NCBI GenBank assembly: GCA_965652645.1
Contig: CBFGXE010000007.1
Span: 55,334-119,333 of the forward strand
DNA: 64,000 nucleotides
Direction of reading: 5' to 3'
Origin: ZC4RG30 sp965652645
GTDB taxonomy: Bacteria > Pseudomonadota > Gammaproteobacteria > Steroidobacterales > Steroidobacteraceae
A program made the translations under genes and the position numbers. Under the pieces are notes generated by a model. It was not told where the DNA came from, did no database searches, and worked only from the letters and a program-made list of their open reading frames with translations. Each line of letters starts with the position of its first letter. Within the stretch, counting starts at the first letter, position 1. Below are positions 1-8,178 of the stretch, piece after piece.

Positions 1-2
1 TC

Positions 3-404
3 GCCCTCGAGCATGAGCTGCTCGCCGGCAACGACGTCGATGGCCTGGAGAAGGCCGGCGGCAACCGGCAGGAAACACTCTCCAGGCTGCTGCGTATCGA
101 GGACGAGCGGCAGGCACTGTGCCGCCAGCTCGGGCGCAATGCAGACAAGGCAGGCATGGCCGCGCTGCTGGCCTGGTGCGATCCAGCGGGCTCGCTGGCT
201 GCCGAGCAGGCCGATTGCGCCAGGCTTGCCGGCGAATGCCGTGCGCAGAACGAACGCAATGGTGCGCTGGTGACTGCACGCCTCACGCGCGCCAGCAGCC
301 TGCTCGACCTGCTCGCGGATGGCAGCGCGCCGCGCACTTACGACCAGCGTTTCGCACGCAGCGCACCGCTGCCGACCGGGCGCATGCTCGCGACCAGCGC
401 CTGA
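3..404 (+). CDS. flgN: FlgN-like flagellar export chaperone, 3' part
   Basis: Open frame running in from the window edge and stopping at 404, so the start is missing. The translation is Leu/Glu/Arg-rich and helical. It has the FlgN-type layout: an early EHELLAGNDVDGLEKAGG stretch, a middle GMAALLAWCD, a C-rich segment followed by ECRAQNERNGALV, and a C-terminal tail ending in a PTGRMLATSA-like sequence. FlgN is the cytosolic chaperone that delivers the hook-filament junction proteins FlgK and FlgL to the flagellar export gate. Placement directly upstream of motAB, on the same strand, supports a flagellar role. Assignment rests on pattern recognition of a weakly conserved family, so it is probable rather than certain. 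Confidence 0.6.
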   Translation, partial: ALEHELLAGNDVDGLEKAGGNRQETLSRLLRIEDERQALCRQLGRNADKAGMAALLAWCDPAGSLAAEQADCARLAGECRAQNERNGALVTARLTRASSLLDLLADGSAPRTYDQRFARSAPLPTGRMLATSA

Positions 405-449
405 CGCAACTTCCTCCGGCCGCACTTTCCCAAACGTGACGCCCGTCGC

Positions 450-476
450 TCAGGAGAGGACGCGCGCGGCCGATAT
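450..476 (+). promoter_or_regulatory. FliA (sigma-28)-like promoter for motAB
   Basis: GCCGATAT at 469-476 matches 7 of 8 bases of the sigma-28 -10 element GCCGATAA. TCAGG at 450-454 lies 14 bases upstream and resembles the TCAAG-type -35 seen in pseudomonads. The -10 sits 38 bases before the TTG start of motA. A class 3 flagellar promoter is what motAB would be expected to carry. The -35 half is imperfect. Confidence 0.5.
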
Positions 477-514
477 TCCTCCCAGGGGAATGCGCAACCC
501 CCAGAGGTTCTGTT

Positions 515-1384
515 TTGTTCGCAATCATCGGGACATTGGTTGTTTTGGGTTCGGTTCTGGGCGGGTTCCTCGGGGGCGGCAGCAGCCTGCTCCTGTTGTG
601 GCATCCGCTGGAGATTGTGGTGATCTGTGGTGGCGCGCTGGGAGCCTTCCTGATCAGCAATCCGCTGAAGGTCATCAAGGCCTCCTTCACCGGCGCGCTG
701 GGCCTGCTGAAGGGCGCGCGCTACGGGCGCAGGGAATACATCCAGCTGCTGAAGCTGGTGTACGACATCCTGGTGATGGCGCGCCGCGACGGCGTGCTGG
801 CCATCGAGCGCCACATCGAGGAGCCGCACAAGAGCGACATCTTCAAGAAATATCCCGGCGTGCTGGCCGACCATCACATGATGGAGTTCATCACCGACTG
901 CCTGCGCCTGATCTCCGGCGGCAACCTCGACCCGCATGAGCTGGAAAGCCTGCTTGAATACGAGCTGGAGACCCACCACAAGGAAGCCGCCGAGCCGGCG
1001 CATGCCGTGCAGAAGGTGGCCGACGCCCTGCCCGGCTTCGGCATCGTGGCCGCGGTGCTGGGCATCGTCAGCACCATGGCCGCCCTGGACGGTGCCAGCA
1101 CCGCCGAGATCGGCCACAAGGTCGGTGCCGCGCTGGTGGGCACCTTCCTCGGCATCCTTGTCGCATATGGCATCGTCGGGCCCATTGCCGCGGCGATGGA
1201 GCACAAGGCGCACGAGGAGTCCAAGGCCTTCGAGGTGGTGAAGATGGCCCTGGTGGCCAGCGTGCGCGGATATCCGCCCCCGGTGGCGGTGGAGTTCGCG
1301 CGCAAGCTGCTGTTCAGCGGCGTGCGGCCGAACTTCAAGGACCTGGAGCAGGAGCTGCGCGGCAGGAAGGCCGCGCCGGGCTGA
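515..1384 (+). CDS. motA: Flagellar motor stator protein MotA
   Basis: 289-residue inner-membrane stator subunit that couples proton flow to rotor torque; E. coli MotA is 295 residues. Four hydrophobic segments are visible at about 2-20, 31-50, 168-190 and 202-226. The functional residues match E. coli numbering: Arg90 and Glu98 in the cytoplasmic loop (rotor contact) and Pro173 in the third membrane segment, with a second proline at 223. The ADHHMMEFITD stretch is typical of MotA. The start is a TTG at 515 preceded by AGAGG at 503-507 with good spacing; no ATG fits the N-terminus as well. It is followed after 13 bases by motB, forming the usual motAB unit. Confidence 0.95.
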   Translation: MFAIIGTLVVLGSVLGGFLGGGSSLLLLWHPLEIVVICGGALGAFLISNPLKVIKASFTGALGLLKGARYGRREYIQLLKLVYDILVMARRDGVLAIERHIEEPHKSDIFKKYPGVLADHHMMEFITDCLRLISGGNLDPHELESLLEYELETHHKEAAEPAHAVQKVADALPGFGIVAAVLGIVSTMAALDGASTAEIGHKVGAALVGTFLGILVAYGIVGPIAAAMEHKAHEESKAFEVVKMALVASVRGYPPPVAVEFARKLLFSGVRPNFKDLEQELRGRKAAPG

Positions 1385-1397
1385 TCCCGCGCACGCC

Positions 1398-2429
1398 ATG
1401 GCCGACGCAAAACAACGCCCCATCGTCATCGTCAAGCGCAAGCGCGGCGGTGGCCACGGCCACCATGGCGGCGCCTGGAAGGTGGCCTACGCGGACTTCG
1501 TCACCGCGCTGATGGCCTTCTTCATGGTGATGTGGCTGGTTACCGCCGTGTCGAAGGAGCAGCGCGCGGCCATCTTCGACTACTTCAAGAACCCCAGCAT
1601 GCAGAATGGCGCCAGCGTGAAACCCGCACCGGGCCAGATGGGGCCGGGTGGCGCCAGCACCAGCCCCATCGACCTGGGTGGCGGGCTGGATTCGCCGAAG
1701 AACATGGACATCACCGCCGACGGCCTGGGCGAGCCGGTGGACATCCGGCCCGAGGACGCCGAGCGCCTCGCCGACCTGCTCGAGCGCCGGCAGCTGGAGT
1801 CCCTGATGGAGGAACTGCGGGAGGCCATCGACAAGAGCCAGGCGCTGGAACCCTTCAAGGACCAGCTGCTGCTGGACATCACGCCCGAAGGGCTGCGCAT
1901 CCAGATCGTCGACAAGCAGAACCGGCCGATGTTCGACCTGGGCGGCACGCGGCTGAAGGACTACACCGCGCAGATCCTGCGCGAGGTGGCCACCTACCTG
2001 AATTCCGTGCCCAACCGCATCAGCCTCAGCGGCCATACCGACGACAAGGCCTACGTGGGCCAGCGCGGCTATTCCAACTGGGACCTGTCGGCCGACCGCG
2101 CCAATGCAGCGCGCCGCGCCCTGCAGGAAGGTGGCCTGGAACCCAACAAGATCGCGCGCGTGGTGGGACTGGCTTCCTCGGTGCTGTTCGACCGCGAGAA
2201 TCCCTACAACCCCATCAACCGCCGCATCAGCATCATCGTGATGACCAGGAGCGCGGAGGCGCGGGCGCTGTCCACGGATGCACCGGACGTGGAAGGCACG
2301 CGGCTGCGCATCGAGGCGGGCGAGTCGCTTTCCAGTTCCACCACTGAGCCGGCCGCCGCACCCGGGGCGACGCAGCCGGCCGCTGCGACATCGGCAACGG
2401 CCGCTCAGGCCGTGGTGGGAGCCAGCTGA
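1398..2429 (+). CDS. motB: Flagellar motor stator protein MotB
   Basis: 343-residue partner of MotA. A basic N-terminus (residues 1-25) precedes the single transmembrane helix. The YADFVTALMAFF motif places the proton-binding aspartate at Asp33, equivalent to E. coli Asp32. A long linker leads to an OmpA-like peptidoglycan-binding domain (about residues 170-285) containing the SGHTDD and NWDLSADRANAARR motifs that anchor the stator to the wall. The last 45 residues are Ala/Pro-rich and unstructured. The 3' end overlaps the convergent HDOD gene by 25 bases, so the two genes share coding DNA on opposite strands. Confidence 0.95.
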   Translation: MADAKQRPIVIVKRKRGGGHGHHGGAWKVAYADFVTALMAFFMVMWLVTAVSKEQRAAIFDYFKNPSMQNGASVKPAPGQMGPGGASTSPIDLGGGLDSPKNMDITADGLGEPVDIRPEDAERLADLLERRQLESLMEELREAIDKSQALEPFKDQLLLDITPEGLRIQIVDKQNRPMFDLGGTRLKDYTAQILREVATYLNSVPNRISLSGHTDDKAYVGQRGYSNWDLSADRANAARRALQEGGLEPNKIARVVGLASSVLFDRENPYNPINRRISIIVMTRSAEARALSTDAPDVEGTRLRIEAGESLSSSTTEPAAAPGATQPAAATSATAAQAVVGAS

Positions 2430-3172
2430 TCCAGCAGGGTGCGGATGCCGTCGGTGGCGGCGCGCGCCGCGGCAAGCAGGCGCGGAGGCAATCCCAGCGA
2501 CTGCTGTGCCACCTCGGCGAGGCCGGGCGTGCAGGTGTCCGCATGCACCAGCTCCGTGGCCAGCGCCTGCGCCATCATCAGCAGCGTCACGCACGGCGGC
2601 CGGTCCAGGTTCTCCTGCTCGTCACGCCAGCGCAGGATGGTCAGGCGCAGTTCGCCCGCCAGCGCCCAGCTGCGCGTCACGCGCGACACCAGTTCATCGT
2701 CGTGCGCATCCATGATCTGCTGCATCACCGGTCCCACCAGGCGCGTGCCGGTGGCGGCTTCCGCGCGGGCCAGCGCGCGCAGCGCGGCGATCTCGCCGGT
2801 GCGGTGCAGGAGCCCGGCGCCGGTGAGCAGCGGCGCATCGAAGTGCATTTCCGCCGCCACCACGCGTGCATGGCAGGCGCTGGCCAGGGCCTCGCGCCAC
2901 AGCAGCGCCATCTCGGCATCACGGCCGGGCGCGCAGAACAGCGACCCGCGCAGGGTCTCCAGCGCACGCATGGCCATGGGGCGCGCGGCCAGCCCGGCGG
3001 GGGATTCCTGCAACCAGGCCACGCAGGCGGCAATGCCCCGCGGCTTCGGCGGGCAGCGGCCCAGCTCGGCGGCAAGGGCGGAAAGCAGCCCCGGCGCGAT
3101 GGGCGCGAAGGGATCCGGGCGACGGGGTGGCCGCAGTGGCACGACAGTGGCAGGCATGGCGGCATTGTGCAT
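2405..3172 (-). CDS. HDOD-like domain protein
   Basis: 255 residues, no signal peptide. After a Pro/Arg-rich N-terminus the middle part reads like an HDOD fold: SPAGLAARPMAMRAL, then WREALASACHARVVAAEM, then GAGLLHRTGEIAAL, where the usual HD(I)GK-type position has become HRTGE. HDOD proteins are signalling scaffolds related to HD phosphohydrolases but lacking catalytic metal ligands. The 3' end overlaps motB by 25 bases in convergent orientation. Linkage to flagellar genes suggests a motility or signalling role, which is inference. ATG at 3172 was taken; an ATG at 3157 is an alternative. Confidence 0.6.
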   Translation of the reverse strand: MHNAAMPATVVPLRPPRRPDPFAPIAPGLLSALAAELGRCPPKPRGIAACVAWLQESPAGLAARPMAMRALETLRGSLFCAPGRDAEMALLWREALASACHARVVAAEMHFDAPLLTGAGLLHRTGEIAALRALARAEAATGTRLVGPVMQQIMDAHDDELVSRVTRSWALAGELRLTILRWRDEQENLDRPPCVTLLMMAQALATELVHADTCTPGLAEVAQQSLGLPPRLLAAARAATDGIRTLLDQLAPTTA

Positions 3173-3263
3173 CGCGGACCCGCGGCGATCCGGTCGTGGC
3201 GCACAAATTGAAGGCTATCGCAACCGCGGTGGCGAACTTCGTGACCGGGTTGCAGTGATCAAG

Positions 3264-4430
3264 TCAAATCACCGCCGCTGCCTGCTCCAGGTCGGCGATC
3301 AGGTCGTCGGCATCCTCAAGTCCCATGGACAGCCGCACGGTGCCCGGTGCCACGCCGGACAAGGCGGCCAGCTCCGCCGGCAGGTCGTAGGGGCCCATCA
3401 GGCCGGGGGGAATCACCAGCGATTCGGGTGAACCCATGCTGGCGGCGATGGCGAACAGCCGCAGCGCATCGGCGAAGCGGTCGCCGGCGGCACGGCCGGC
3501 GCGCAGGTCGAAGCTGACCACGGTGCCGAAATGCTGCATCTGCCTCGCGGCCAGCTCATGCCGCGGATGGCGGGGCAACCCCGCGTAGTGCACACGCTCC
3601 ACCTTGGGATGCTGTTCGAGGAACTGCGCCACCTTCAGCGCGGTGGCGGACTGCGCCTCGTAGCGCAGCAGGTAGGTCTTCAGGCCCCGCTGGATCAGCC
3701 ACGCCGCGTGCGGGTCGAGCGTGCCGCCCAGGTGCGTGAACTCCGGACGCAGGCGTGCGATCAGCTCCTTCGAGCCGATCACCGCGCCGCCCATCACGTC
3801 ACCGTGCCCGGAGGCGTACTTGGTGAGGCTGTGCAGGAACAGGTCGACGTCGGTGTCGCCGTGCTGGTGCAGCCCGGCCAGCGTGTTGTCCAGCAGGGTC
3901 AGCGCGCCGGCCGCGCGTGCATGGCGGGTGATGTGCGCGATGTCGGCGATGCGGTTCACCGGATTGGTGGGGCTCTCGAAGATCACCAGCTTCGTCGGCG
4001 TGTCGCGCAGCACACGCTCGATGCCCGCGTCATCCTCGATGGACAGCATGGTGTGGCGCACGCCGAAACGCGCCAGCTGGCGGCGGATCAGCGAGCGGGT
4101 GGGTGCGTAGGTCTCGACGAAACACAGCACGTGGTCGCCGGACTGCAGCAAACCGATCAGAGCCTGCGCGATCGCGCCGACTCCGGAGGCACATACGATG
4201 GCGTCATCACGGCCCTGGATGCCGGCCAGCGTCTTCTCCAGCAGCCGCGTGGTGGGATTGGCCGAACGCGAGTAGAAGTAACCTTCCTTTTCGCCCCGGA
4301 GGCTGGCCAGGGTCCCGGCGACGGTCTCGTGCGAGAACTTCACGCTCTGGTGGATGGGCGCCACCAGCGGCGTGTTCTCCGGCGGAACCTTCACCTCGGG
4401 GGGATGAACCAGCGTGGTCCTGCGTTTCAT
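3264..4430 (-). CDS. Cys/Met-metabolism PLP enzyme (cystathionine gamma-synthase family)
   Basis: 388-residue PLP-dependent enzyme of the fold-type I Cys/Met metabolism family, which covers cystathionine gamma-synthase, beta-lyase and O-acyl-homoserine sulfhydrylases. Visible motifs are the N-terminal YFYSRSANPTTRLLEKTLA, the cofactor-contact stretch ICASGVGAIAQAL, the ESPTNPVNRI segment, and the SLTKYASGHGDVMGG motif with the Schiff-base lysine at about Lys204. The last gene of the leftward polyamine operon, 12 bases after the aminotransferase stop. With a YbdL-like aminotransferase next to it, a sulfur amino-acid role is plausible, but the substrate cannot be read from the sequence. Confidence 0.85.
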   Translation of the reverse strand: MKRRTTLVHPPEVKVPPENTPLVAPIHQSVKFSHETVAGTLASLRGEKEGYFYSRSANPTTRLLEKTLAGIQGRDDAIVCASGVGAIAQALIGLLQSGDHVLCFVETYAPTRSLIRRQLARFGVRHTMLSIEDDAGIERVLRDTPTKLVIFESPTNPVNRIADIAHITRHARAAGALTLLDNTLAGLHQHGDTDVDLFLHSLTKYASGHGDVMGGAVIGSKELIARLRPEFTHLGGTLDPHAAWLIQRGLKTYLLRYEAQSATALKVAQFLEQHPKVERVHYAGLPRHPRHELAARQMQHFGTVVSFDLRAGRAAGDRFADALRLFAIAASMGSPESLVIPPGLMGPYDLPAELAALSGVAPGTVRLSMGLEDADDLIADLEQAAAVI

Positions 4431-4442
4431 GGCGGGATTGTA

Positions 4443-5591
4443 TTACCGCAGCGCCCGCAGCCGTTCGATGCCCCGCGCCAGGGTGCCATCCTGCTTGGCA
4501 AAGCACAGCCTGAGCAGGGAATGCTTGACAGGCTGGCGGTAGAAAGGAGCCAGCGGGATCGCCGCCACCCCACCTTCCAGCAGCAGCCGCTCGGCCGCCG
4601 CCATGTCGTCCAGGCCCGCCAGCATCTGCACGCGGGAATAGTCCACCAGCGTGAAGTAGCTGCCCTGGGCGGGAATCACCTCGAAGGCGCTGTCGGCCAG
4701 GCCGCGGGTGAGCAGTTCGCGCTTGGCCGCGAAGAAAGGTGCCAGTGCCGCAAACACGCCGGGGTTTTCCGCCAAGTAGGCGGCGATCGCGTGCTGGAAG
4801 GCCGTGGTGATGGAGAAGGTGTTGAACTGGTGCACCTTGCGCAGCTCGGCGGTGAGCGCGGGCGGCGCGATGCAATAACCCACGCGCAGTCCCGTGGCGT
4901 GCAGTGACTTGCCGAAGGAATACACGGCCAGCGCGCGCGGGCGCAATGCCGGGTGCGAGAGCACGCTGTGGTGCCGCGCCGGCGCATGCACGATGTGCTC
5001 GTACACCTCGTCGCTGAGCACCGTGAACCCGTGGGTCCCGGCCAGGCGGGCGAGCTGCGCCAGGTCATCCGCGCCCATCACGGTGCAGGCCGGATTGTGC
5101 GGCGTGTTGATGATCACCAGCCGCGTGCGGGGCGTGATGGCCGCGCGCACCCGGTCCCAGTCATAGCGGAACTGCGGCGGCATCAGCGGCACGTGCACGC
5201 AGGTGGCGCCCGCCACGCGCACGGCCGGATCGTAGGAGTCGTAGGCCGGATCGAACACCAGCACCTCGTCACCCGGGCCCACCAGCGAGGCGATGGCCGA
5301 AAAGATGCCCTCGGTGGCGCCAACCGTCACCGTCACTTCGTGTTCGGGATCGATGTCGATGCCGTGCCGGCCCGCCACGATGCGCGCGACGGCCTCGCGC
5401 AGTTGCGGCACCCCGGCCATGGGGGCGTACTGGTTGTGCCCGGCGCGCATGGCCTCGCCCACCAGTTCGGTGAGGCGCGGATCAATGGGATAGTCGGGGA
5501 ATCCCTGCCCCAGGTTCACCGCGCCCAGCTCGGCAGCGCGGCGCGAGATCACGGTGAAGATGGTGGTCCCGACGTCGGGCAGCTTGCTCAC
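4443..5591 (-). CDS. Class I aminotransferase, YbdL-like (methionine/aromatic)
   Basis: 382 residues. The GTG start at 5591 overlaps the stop of the ROK kinase as GTGA (5588-5591), so translation is probably coupled. The longer open frame upstream is only a shadow of the kinase gene. Motifs of fold-type I aminotransferases are present: VNLGQGFPDYP near the N-terminus, NQYAPMAGVPQLREAVA, INTPHNPAC, SDEVYEHI, and SFGKSLHATGLRVGY with the PLP lysine at about Lys228. NLGQGFPDYP with YAPMAGVP is the pattern of the YbdL / kynurenine aminotransferase subgroup. Its place in an operon with a Cys/Met enzyme favours methionine or a related 2-oxo acid, as inference. Confidence 0.88.
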   Translation of the reverse strand: MSKLPDVGTTIFTVISRRAAELGAVNLGQGFPDYPIDPRLTELVGEAMRAGHNQYAPMAGVPQLREAVARIVAGRHGIDIDPEHEVTVTVGATEGIFSAIASLVGPGDEVLVFDPAYDSYDPAVRVAGATCVHVPLMPPQFRYDWDRVRAAITPRTRLVIINTPHNPACTVMGADDLAQLARLAGTHGFTVLSDEVYEHIVHAPARHHSVLSHPALRPRALAVYSFGKSLHATGLRVGYCIAPPALTAELRKVHQFNTFSITTAFQHAIAAYLAENPGVFAALAPFFAAKRELLTRGLADSAFEVIPAQGSYFTLVDYSRVQMLAGLDDMAAAERLLLEGGVAAIPLAPFYRQPVKHSLLRLCFAKQDGTLARGIERLRALR

Positions 5592-6340
5592 GCCGATGCG
5601 TGCTCCGCCGCGGCCAGGGCCGCTCCCACCACGCCGGCCGCCGGCCCGAGTGCCGCGGGCTTCAGGGGTGCCCGCGACTTGAGCAGCGGCGAGAACTCCG
5701 CCCAGTTCTCGGTCACCCCGCCACCGACCACGATGAGCTCGGGCCAGAACAGGCGGTTGATGGCGTTGAGATAGCGGTTCACCCGCTCGCTCCACTGCTG
5801 CCAGGAGAGCGACTCCTCGCTGCGCACGCGCGCGGCGGCGTGCGCTTCGCCCTCCGCGCCGTCCACCTCCATGTGCCCCAGCTCGCTGTTGGGCCACAGC
5901 CGGCCGTCGAGGATCAGCGCCGAGCCGATGCCGGTGCCGAAGGTGAGCATCATCACCGCGCCGCGCACACCGCGTGCAGCGCCGAAGTGCGCCTCGGCCA
6001 GGCCGGCCGCATCGGCATCGTTGAGCAATGCCACCGGCCGGCGCAGCCGCGCCGACAGTTCGCGCCCTGCATTGAATCCCACCAGTGAATCATCGAGGTT
6101 GGCCGCGGTATGGATCACGCCTTGCAGGATCACGCTGGGCAACGCCACGCCCACGGCGGCACCGGCCGGACTGGATTCCGCCAGTGCCACCAGCGCATCG
6201 CACAGCGCATGCACCGTGGCGGGCTGCGGCGTCGGCACGCTGGCCAGCCCGCCCTGCAACCTGCCGCTGGCCACCTCCACCGACGCGTGCTTGATGGAGG
6301 AACCGCCCACATCCAGCCCCAGCGCCAGTGACACGGCCAT
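5588..6340 (-). CDS. ROK-family kinase, polyphosphate-glucokinase-like
   Basis: 250-residue sugar kinase of the ROK family. The phosphate-binding loop GLDVGGSSIK is at residues 8-17. LLNDADAAGLAEAHFG carries the catalytic aspartate, followed by MLTFGTGIGSALILDG and NSELGHMEVDG. The LSWQQW segment and the lack of the CXCGXXGC zinc motif resemble polyphosphate glucokinase (PpgK) rather than ROK repressors or NagK. It would phosphorylate glucose using polyphosphate or ATP. Its ATG overlaps the potI stop by one base (TGATG, 6338-6342) and its stop overlaps the next gene's start. It is thus translationally wedged between a polyamine permease and an aminotransferase, an odd context for a glucokinase. 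Confidence 0.82.
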   Translation of the reverse strand: MAVSLALGLDVGGSSIKHASVEVASGRLQGGLASVPTPQPATVHALCDALVALAESSPAGAAVGVALPSVILQGVIHTAANLDDSLVGFNAGRELSARLRRPVALLNDADAAGLAEAHFGAARGVRGAVMMLTFGTGIGSALILDGRLWPNSELGHMEVDGAEGEAHAAARVRSEESLSWQQWSERVNRYLNAINRLFWPELIVVGGGVTENWAEFSPLLKSRAPLKPAALGPAAGVVGAALAAAEHASA

Positions 6341-7182
6341 CAGTGCCCGCCTTCCGCCATGCGCATCTCGCGCTGCCGCTTGCGCTCGGACCGCCGCAGC
6401 AGCCAGGCGGAAGTGAGCACGCCGGTGGCCACCAGCAGCACCATCAGGGTGGCCAGCGCGTTCACGTCCGGCGTCACGCCCAGCCGCACCTTGGAGAAAA
6501 TCACCATGGGCAGCGTGGTGGAGCCCGGGCCGGCCACGAACTGGGCGATCACCAGGTCATCCCAGGACAGGGTGAAGGCCAGCAGCCAGCCGGACAGCAG
6601 CGCGGGAAAGATCAGCGGCAGCGTGATGCGCCCGAACACCTTGGCCGGCCGGGCGCCCAGGTCCATCGCGGCCTCCTCCAGTGAGTCGTCGAAGGATGCC
6701 AGGCGCGACTGCACGATCACGGTGACATAGGCCATCGAGAAGGTGATGTGCGCGATGGCGATGGTGGTGGCGCCGCGGCCGGCGGGCCAGCCGATGATCT
6801 GCTCCATGGCCACGAACAGCAGCAGCATCGACAGGCCGGTGATCACCTCGGGCATCACCAGCGGCGCGGTGGACATGATGGCCAGCAATGCCCGACCGCG
6901 GAAGCGCCCGAAACGCGACAGCGCGATGCCCGCCAGCGTGCCCAGGACCACCGCGCCGGTGGCATTGACGGCGGCGATGCGCATCGACAGCCAGGCGGCA
7001 TCGAGGATCTGCTGGTTCTGGAACAGCGCCACGTACCACTTCAGGGTGGGCGAATTGGCCGCATCCCACACCGTGACCAGGCGTGAGTTGTTGAACGAGT
7101 ACACCACCATCAGCAGGATGGGCACGTACAGGAACACGAAGCCCAGGACCATCAGCGTGGTGACCAGCCAGCCGCGACGCAT
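6340..7182 (-). CDS. potI: Polyamine ABC transporter permease PotI-like
   Basis: 280-residue inner-membrane permease with six predicted helices, the first at about residues 8-28. The binding-protein-dependent transport EAA loop reads EEAAMDLGARPAKVFGRITL and contacts the ATPase. The segment LVTVWDAANSPTLKWYVALF is typical of PotC/PotI periplasmic loops. Starts with ATG at 7182, overlapping the potH stop by one base (TGATG). It pairs with PotH to form the membrane pore of a putrescine/spermidine importer. Confidence 0.93.
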   Translation of the reverse strand: MRRGWLVTTLMVLGFVFLYVPILLMVVYSFNNSRLVTVWDAANSPTLKWYVALFQNQQILDAAWLSMRIAAVNATGAVVLGTLAGIALSRFGRFRGRALLAIMSTAPLVMPEVITGLSMLLLFVAMEQIIGWPAGRGATTIAIAHITFSMAYVTVIVQSRLASFDDSLEEAAMDLGARPAKVFGRITLPLIFPALLSGWLLAFTLSWDDLVIAQFVAGPGSTTLPMVIFSKVRLGVTPDVNALATLMVLLVATGVLTSAWLLRRSERKRQREMRMAEGGH

Positions 7183-8171
7183 CAGGCCGCCTTCGCGCCG
7201 GCGCGCGCCTGGGTCCGCTGCAGCAGCATGATGGGGATCAGGAGCAGCAGCAGCATGAAGATGGCCACCGCGCTGGCCACCGGCCAGTCGCGGTTGCTGA
7301 AGAATTCGTCGGACAGCACGCGGCCGATCATCAGCTGGTCCGGGCGGCCAAGCAGCGTGGGAATCACGTATTCGCCCACCGCCGGGATGAACACCAGCAG
7401 CGAGCCGGCCGCGATGCCCGGCCGCGACAGCGGCAGCGTCACCTTGAGGAAGGCCCGCACCGGCCGCGCGCCCAGGTCCGCGGCCGCCTCCAGCAGCGAG
7501 GGGTCATGCTTCTCGAGGTTGGTGTACAGCGGCAGGATCATGAACGGCAGGTAGGAATAGACGATTCCCACATACACGGCGAAATCGGTCTGCATCATCT
7601 GGATGGGCTGGTCGATCAGGCCCATTGACATCAGGAAGTTGTTGATCACGCCGTTGTTGCGCAGCAGGCCCATCCACGCATACACGCGCAGCAGGAAGGA
7701 AGTCCAGAACGGCAGGATCACCAGCATCAGCAGCAGGTTGCGTCGCGCCGGCGGGGAGCGCGCGATGCCCAGGGCCATCGGGTAGCCCAGCAGCAGGCAC
7801 AGCAGCGTGGAGATGGCCGCCACCTTCAGCGAATACAGCCAGGTCTGCACGTACAGCGCATCGGAGAACAGGAAGCGGTAGTTGTCGGTGTTGATCAACA
7901 CCTCCATGCGCCCTTCCACGAAGTCCACCAGCGGGGCGTATGGCGGGATGGCCAGCCGCGTCTCCGAGAAGGAGATCTTCAGGTCGATGAAGAACGGCGT
8001 GAGGAAGAACAGCAGCAGCCAGGCCATCGGGATGCCGATGACCAGCATTCGCCCCACGCCACTGCGGCGCAGCCAGGGCACCCAGCGCGGCGGACCAAAA
8101 CGATGCCAGGCCAGCCAGAACGGCACCCAGCGTTCGTGCTGGCGGGCGTAGGCCGGGACCTCGCTGTTCAA
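7182..8171 (-). CDS. potH: Polyamine ABC transporter permease PotH-like
   Basis: About 329 residues when started at TTG 8171, seven bases after the potG stop; the upstream extension of the frame lies inside potG and was rejected. The TTG start gives a soluble N-terminus of about 35 residues before the first helix (GRMLVIGIPMAWLLLFFL). The loop FVEGRMEVLINTDNYRFLFS is characteristic of PotB/PotH. The EAA loop EAAADLGARPVRAFLKVTL is clear. Family members are about 315-330 residues. It forms the polyamine channel with PotI. Confidence 0.92.
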   Translation of the reverse strand: MNSEVPAYARQHERWVPFWLAWHRFGPPRWVPWLRRSGVGRMLVIGIPMAWLLLFFLTPFFIDLKISFSETRLAIPPYAPLVDFVEGRMEVLINTDNYRFLFSDALYVQTWLYSLKVAAISTLLCLLLGYPMALGIARSPPARRNLLLMLVILPFWTSFLLRVYAWMGLLRNNGVINNFLMSMGLIDQPIQMMQTDFAVYVGIVYSYLPFMILPLYTNLEKHDPSLLEAAADLGARPVRAFLKVTLPLSRPGIAAGSLLVFIPAVGEYVIPTLLGRPDQLMIGRVLSDEFFSNRDWPVASAVAIFMLLLLLIPIMLLQRTQARAGAKAA

Positions 8172-8178
8172 GGCGTGC

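Noticed and set aside
2439..3431. A 330-codon rightward frame opposite the HDOD-like gene
   Set aside because: Ser/Arg-rich shadow composition. The leftward frame has the better protein-like pattern.
5592..5897. N-terminal extension of the YbdL-like aminotransferase
   Set aside because: The extra 102 residues are translated from inside the ROK kinase gene and are low-complexity. The GTG at 5591 overlaps the kinase stop and begins the family-typical N-terminus.
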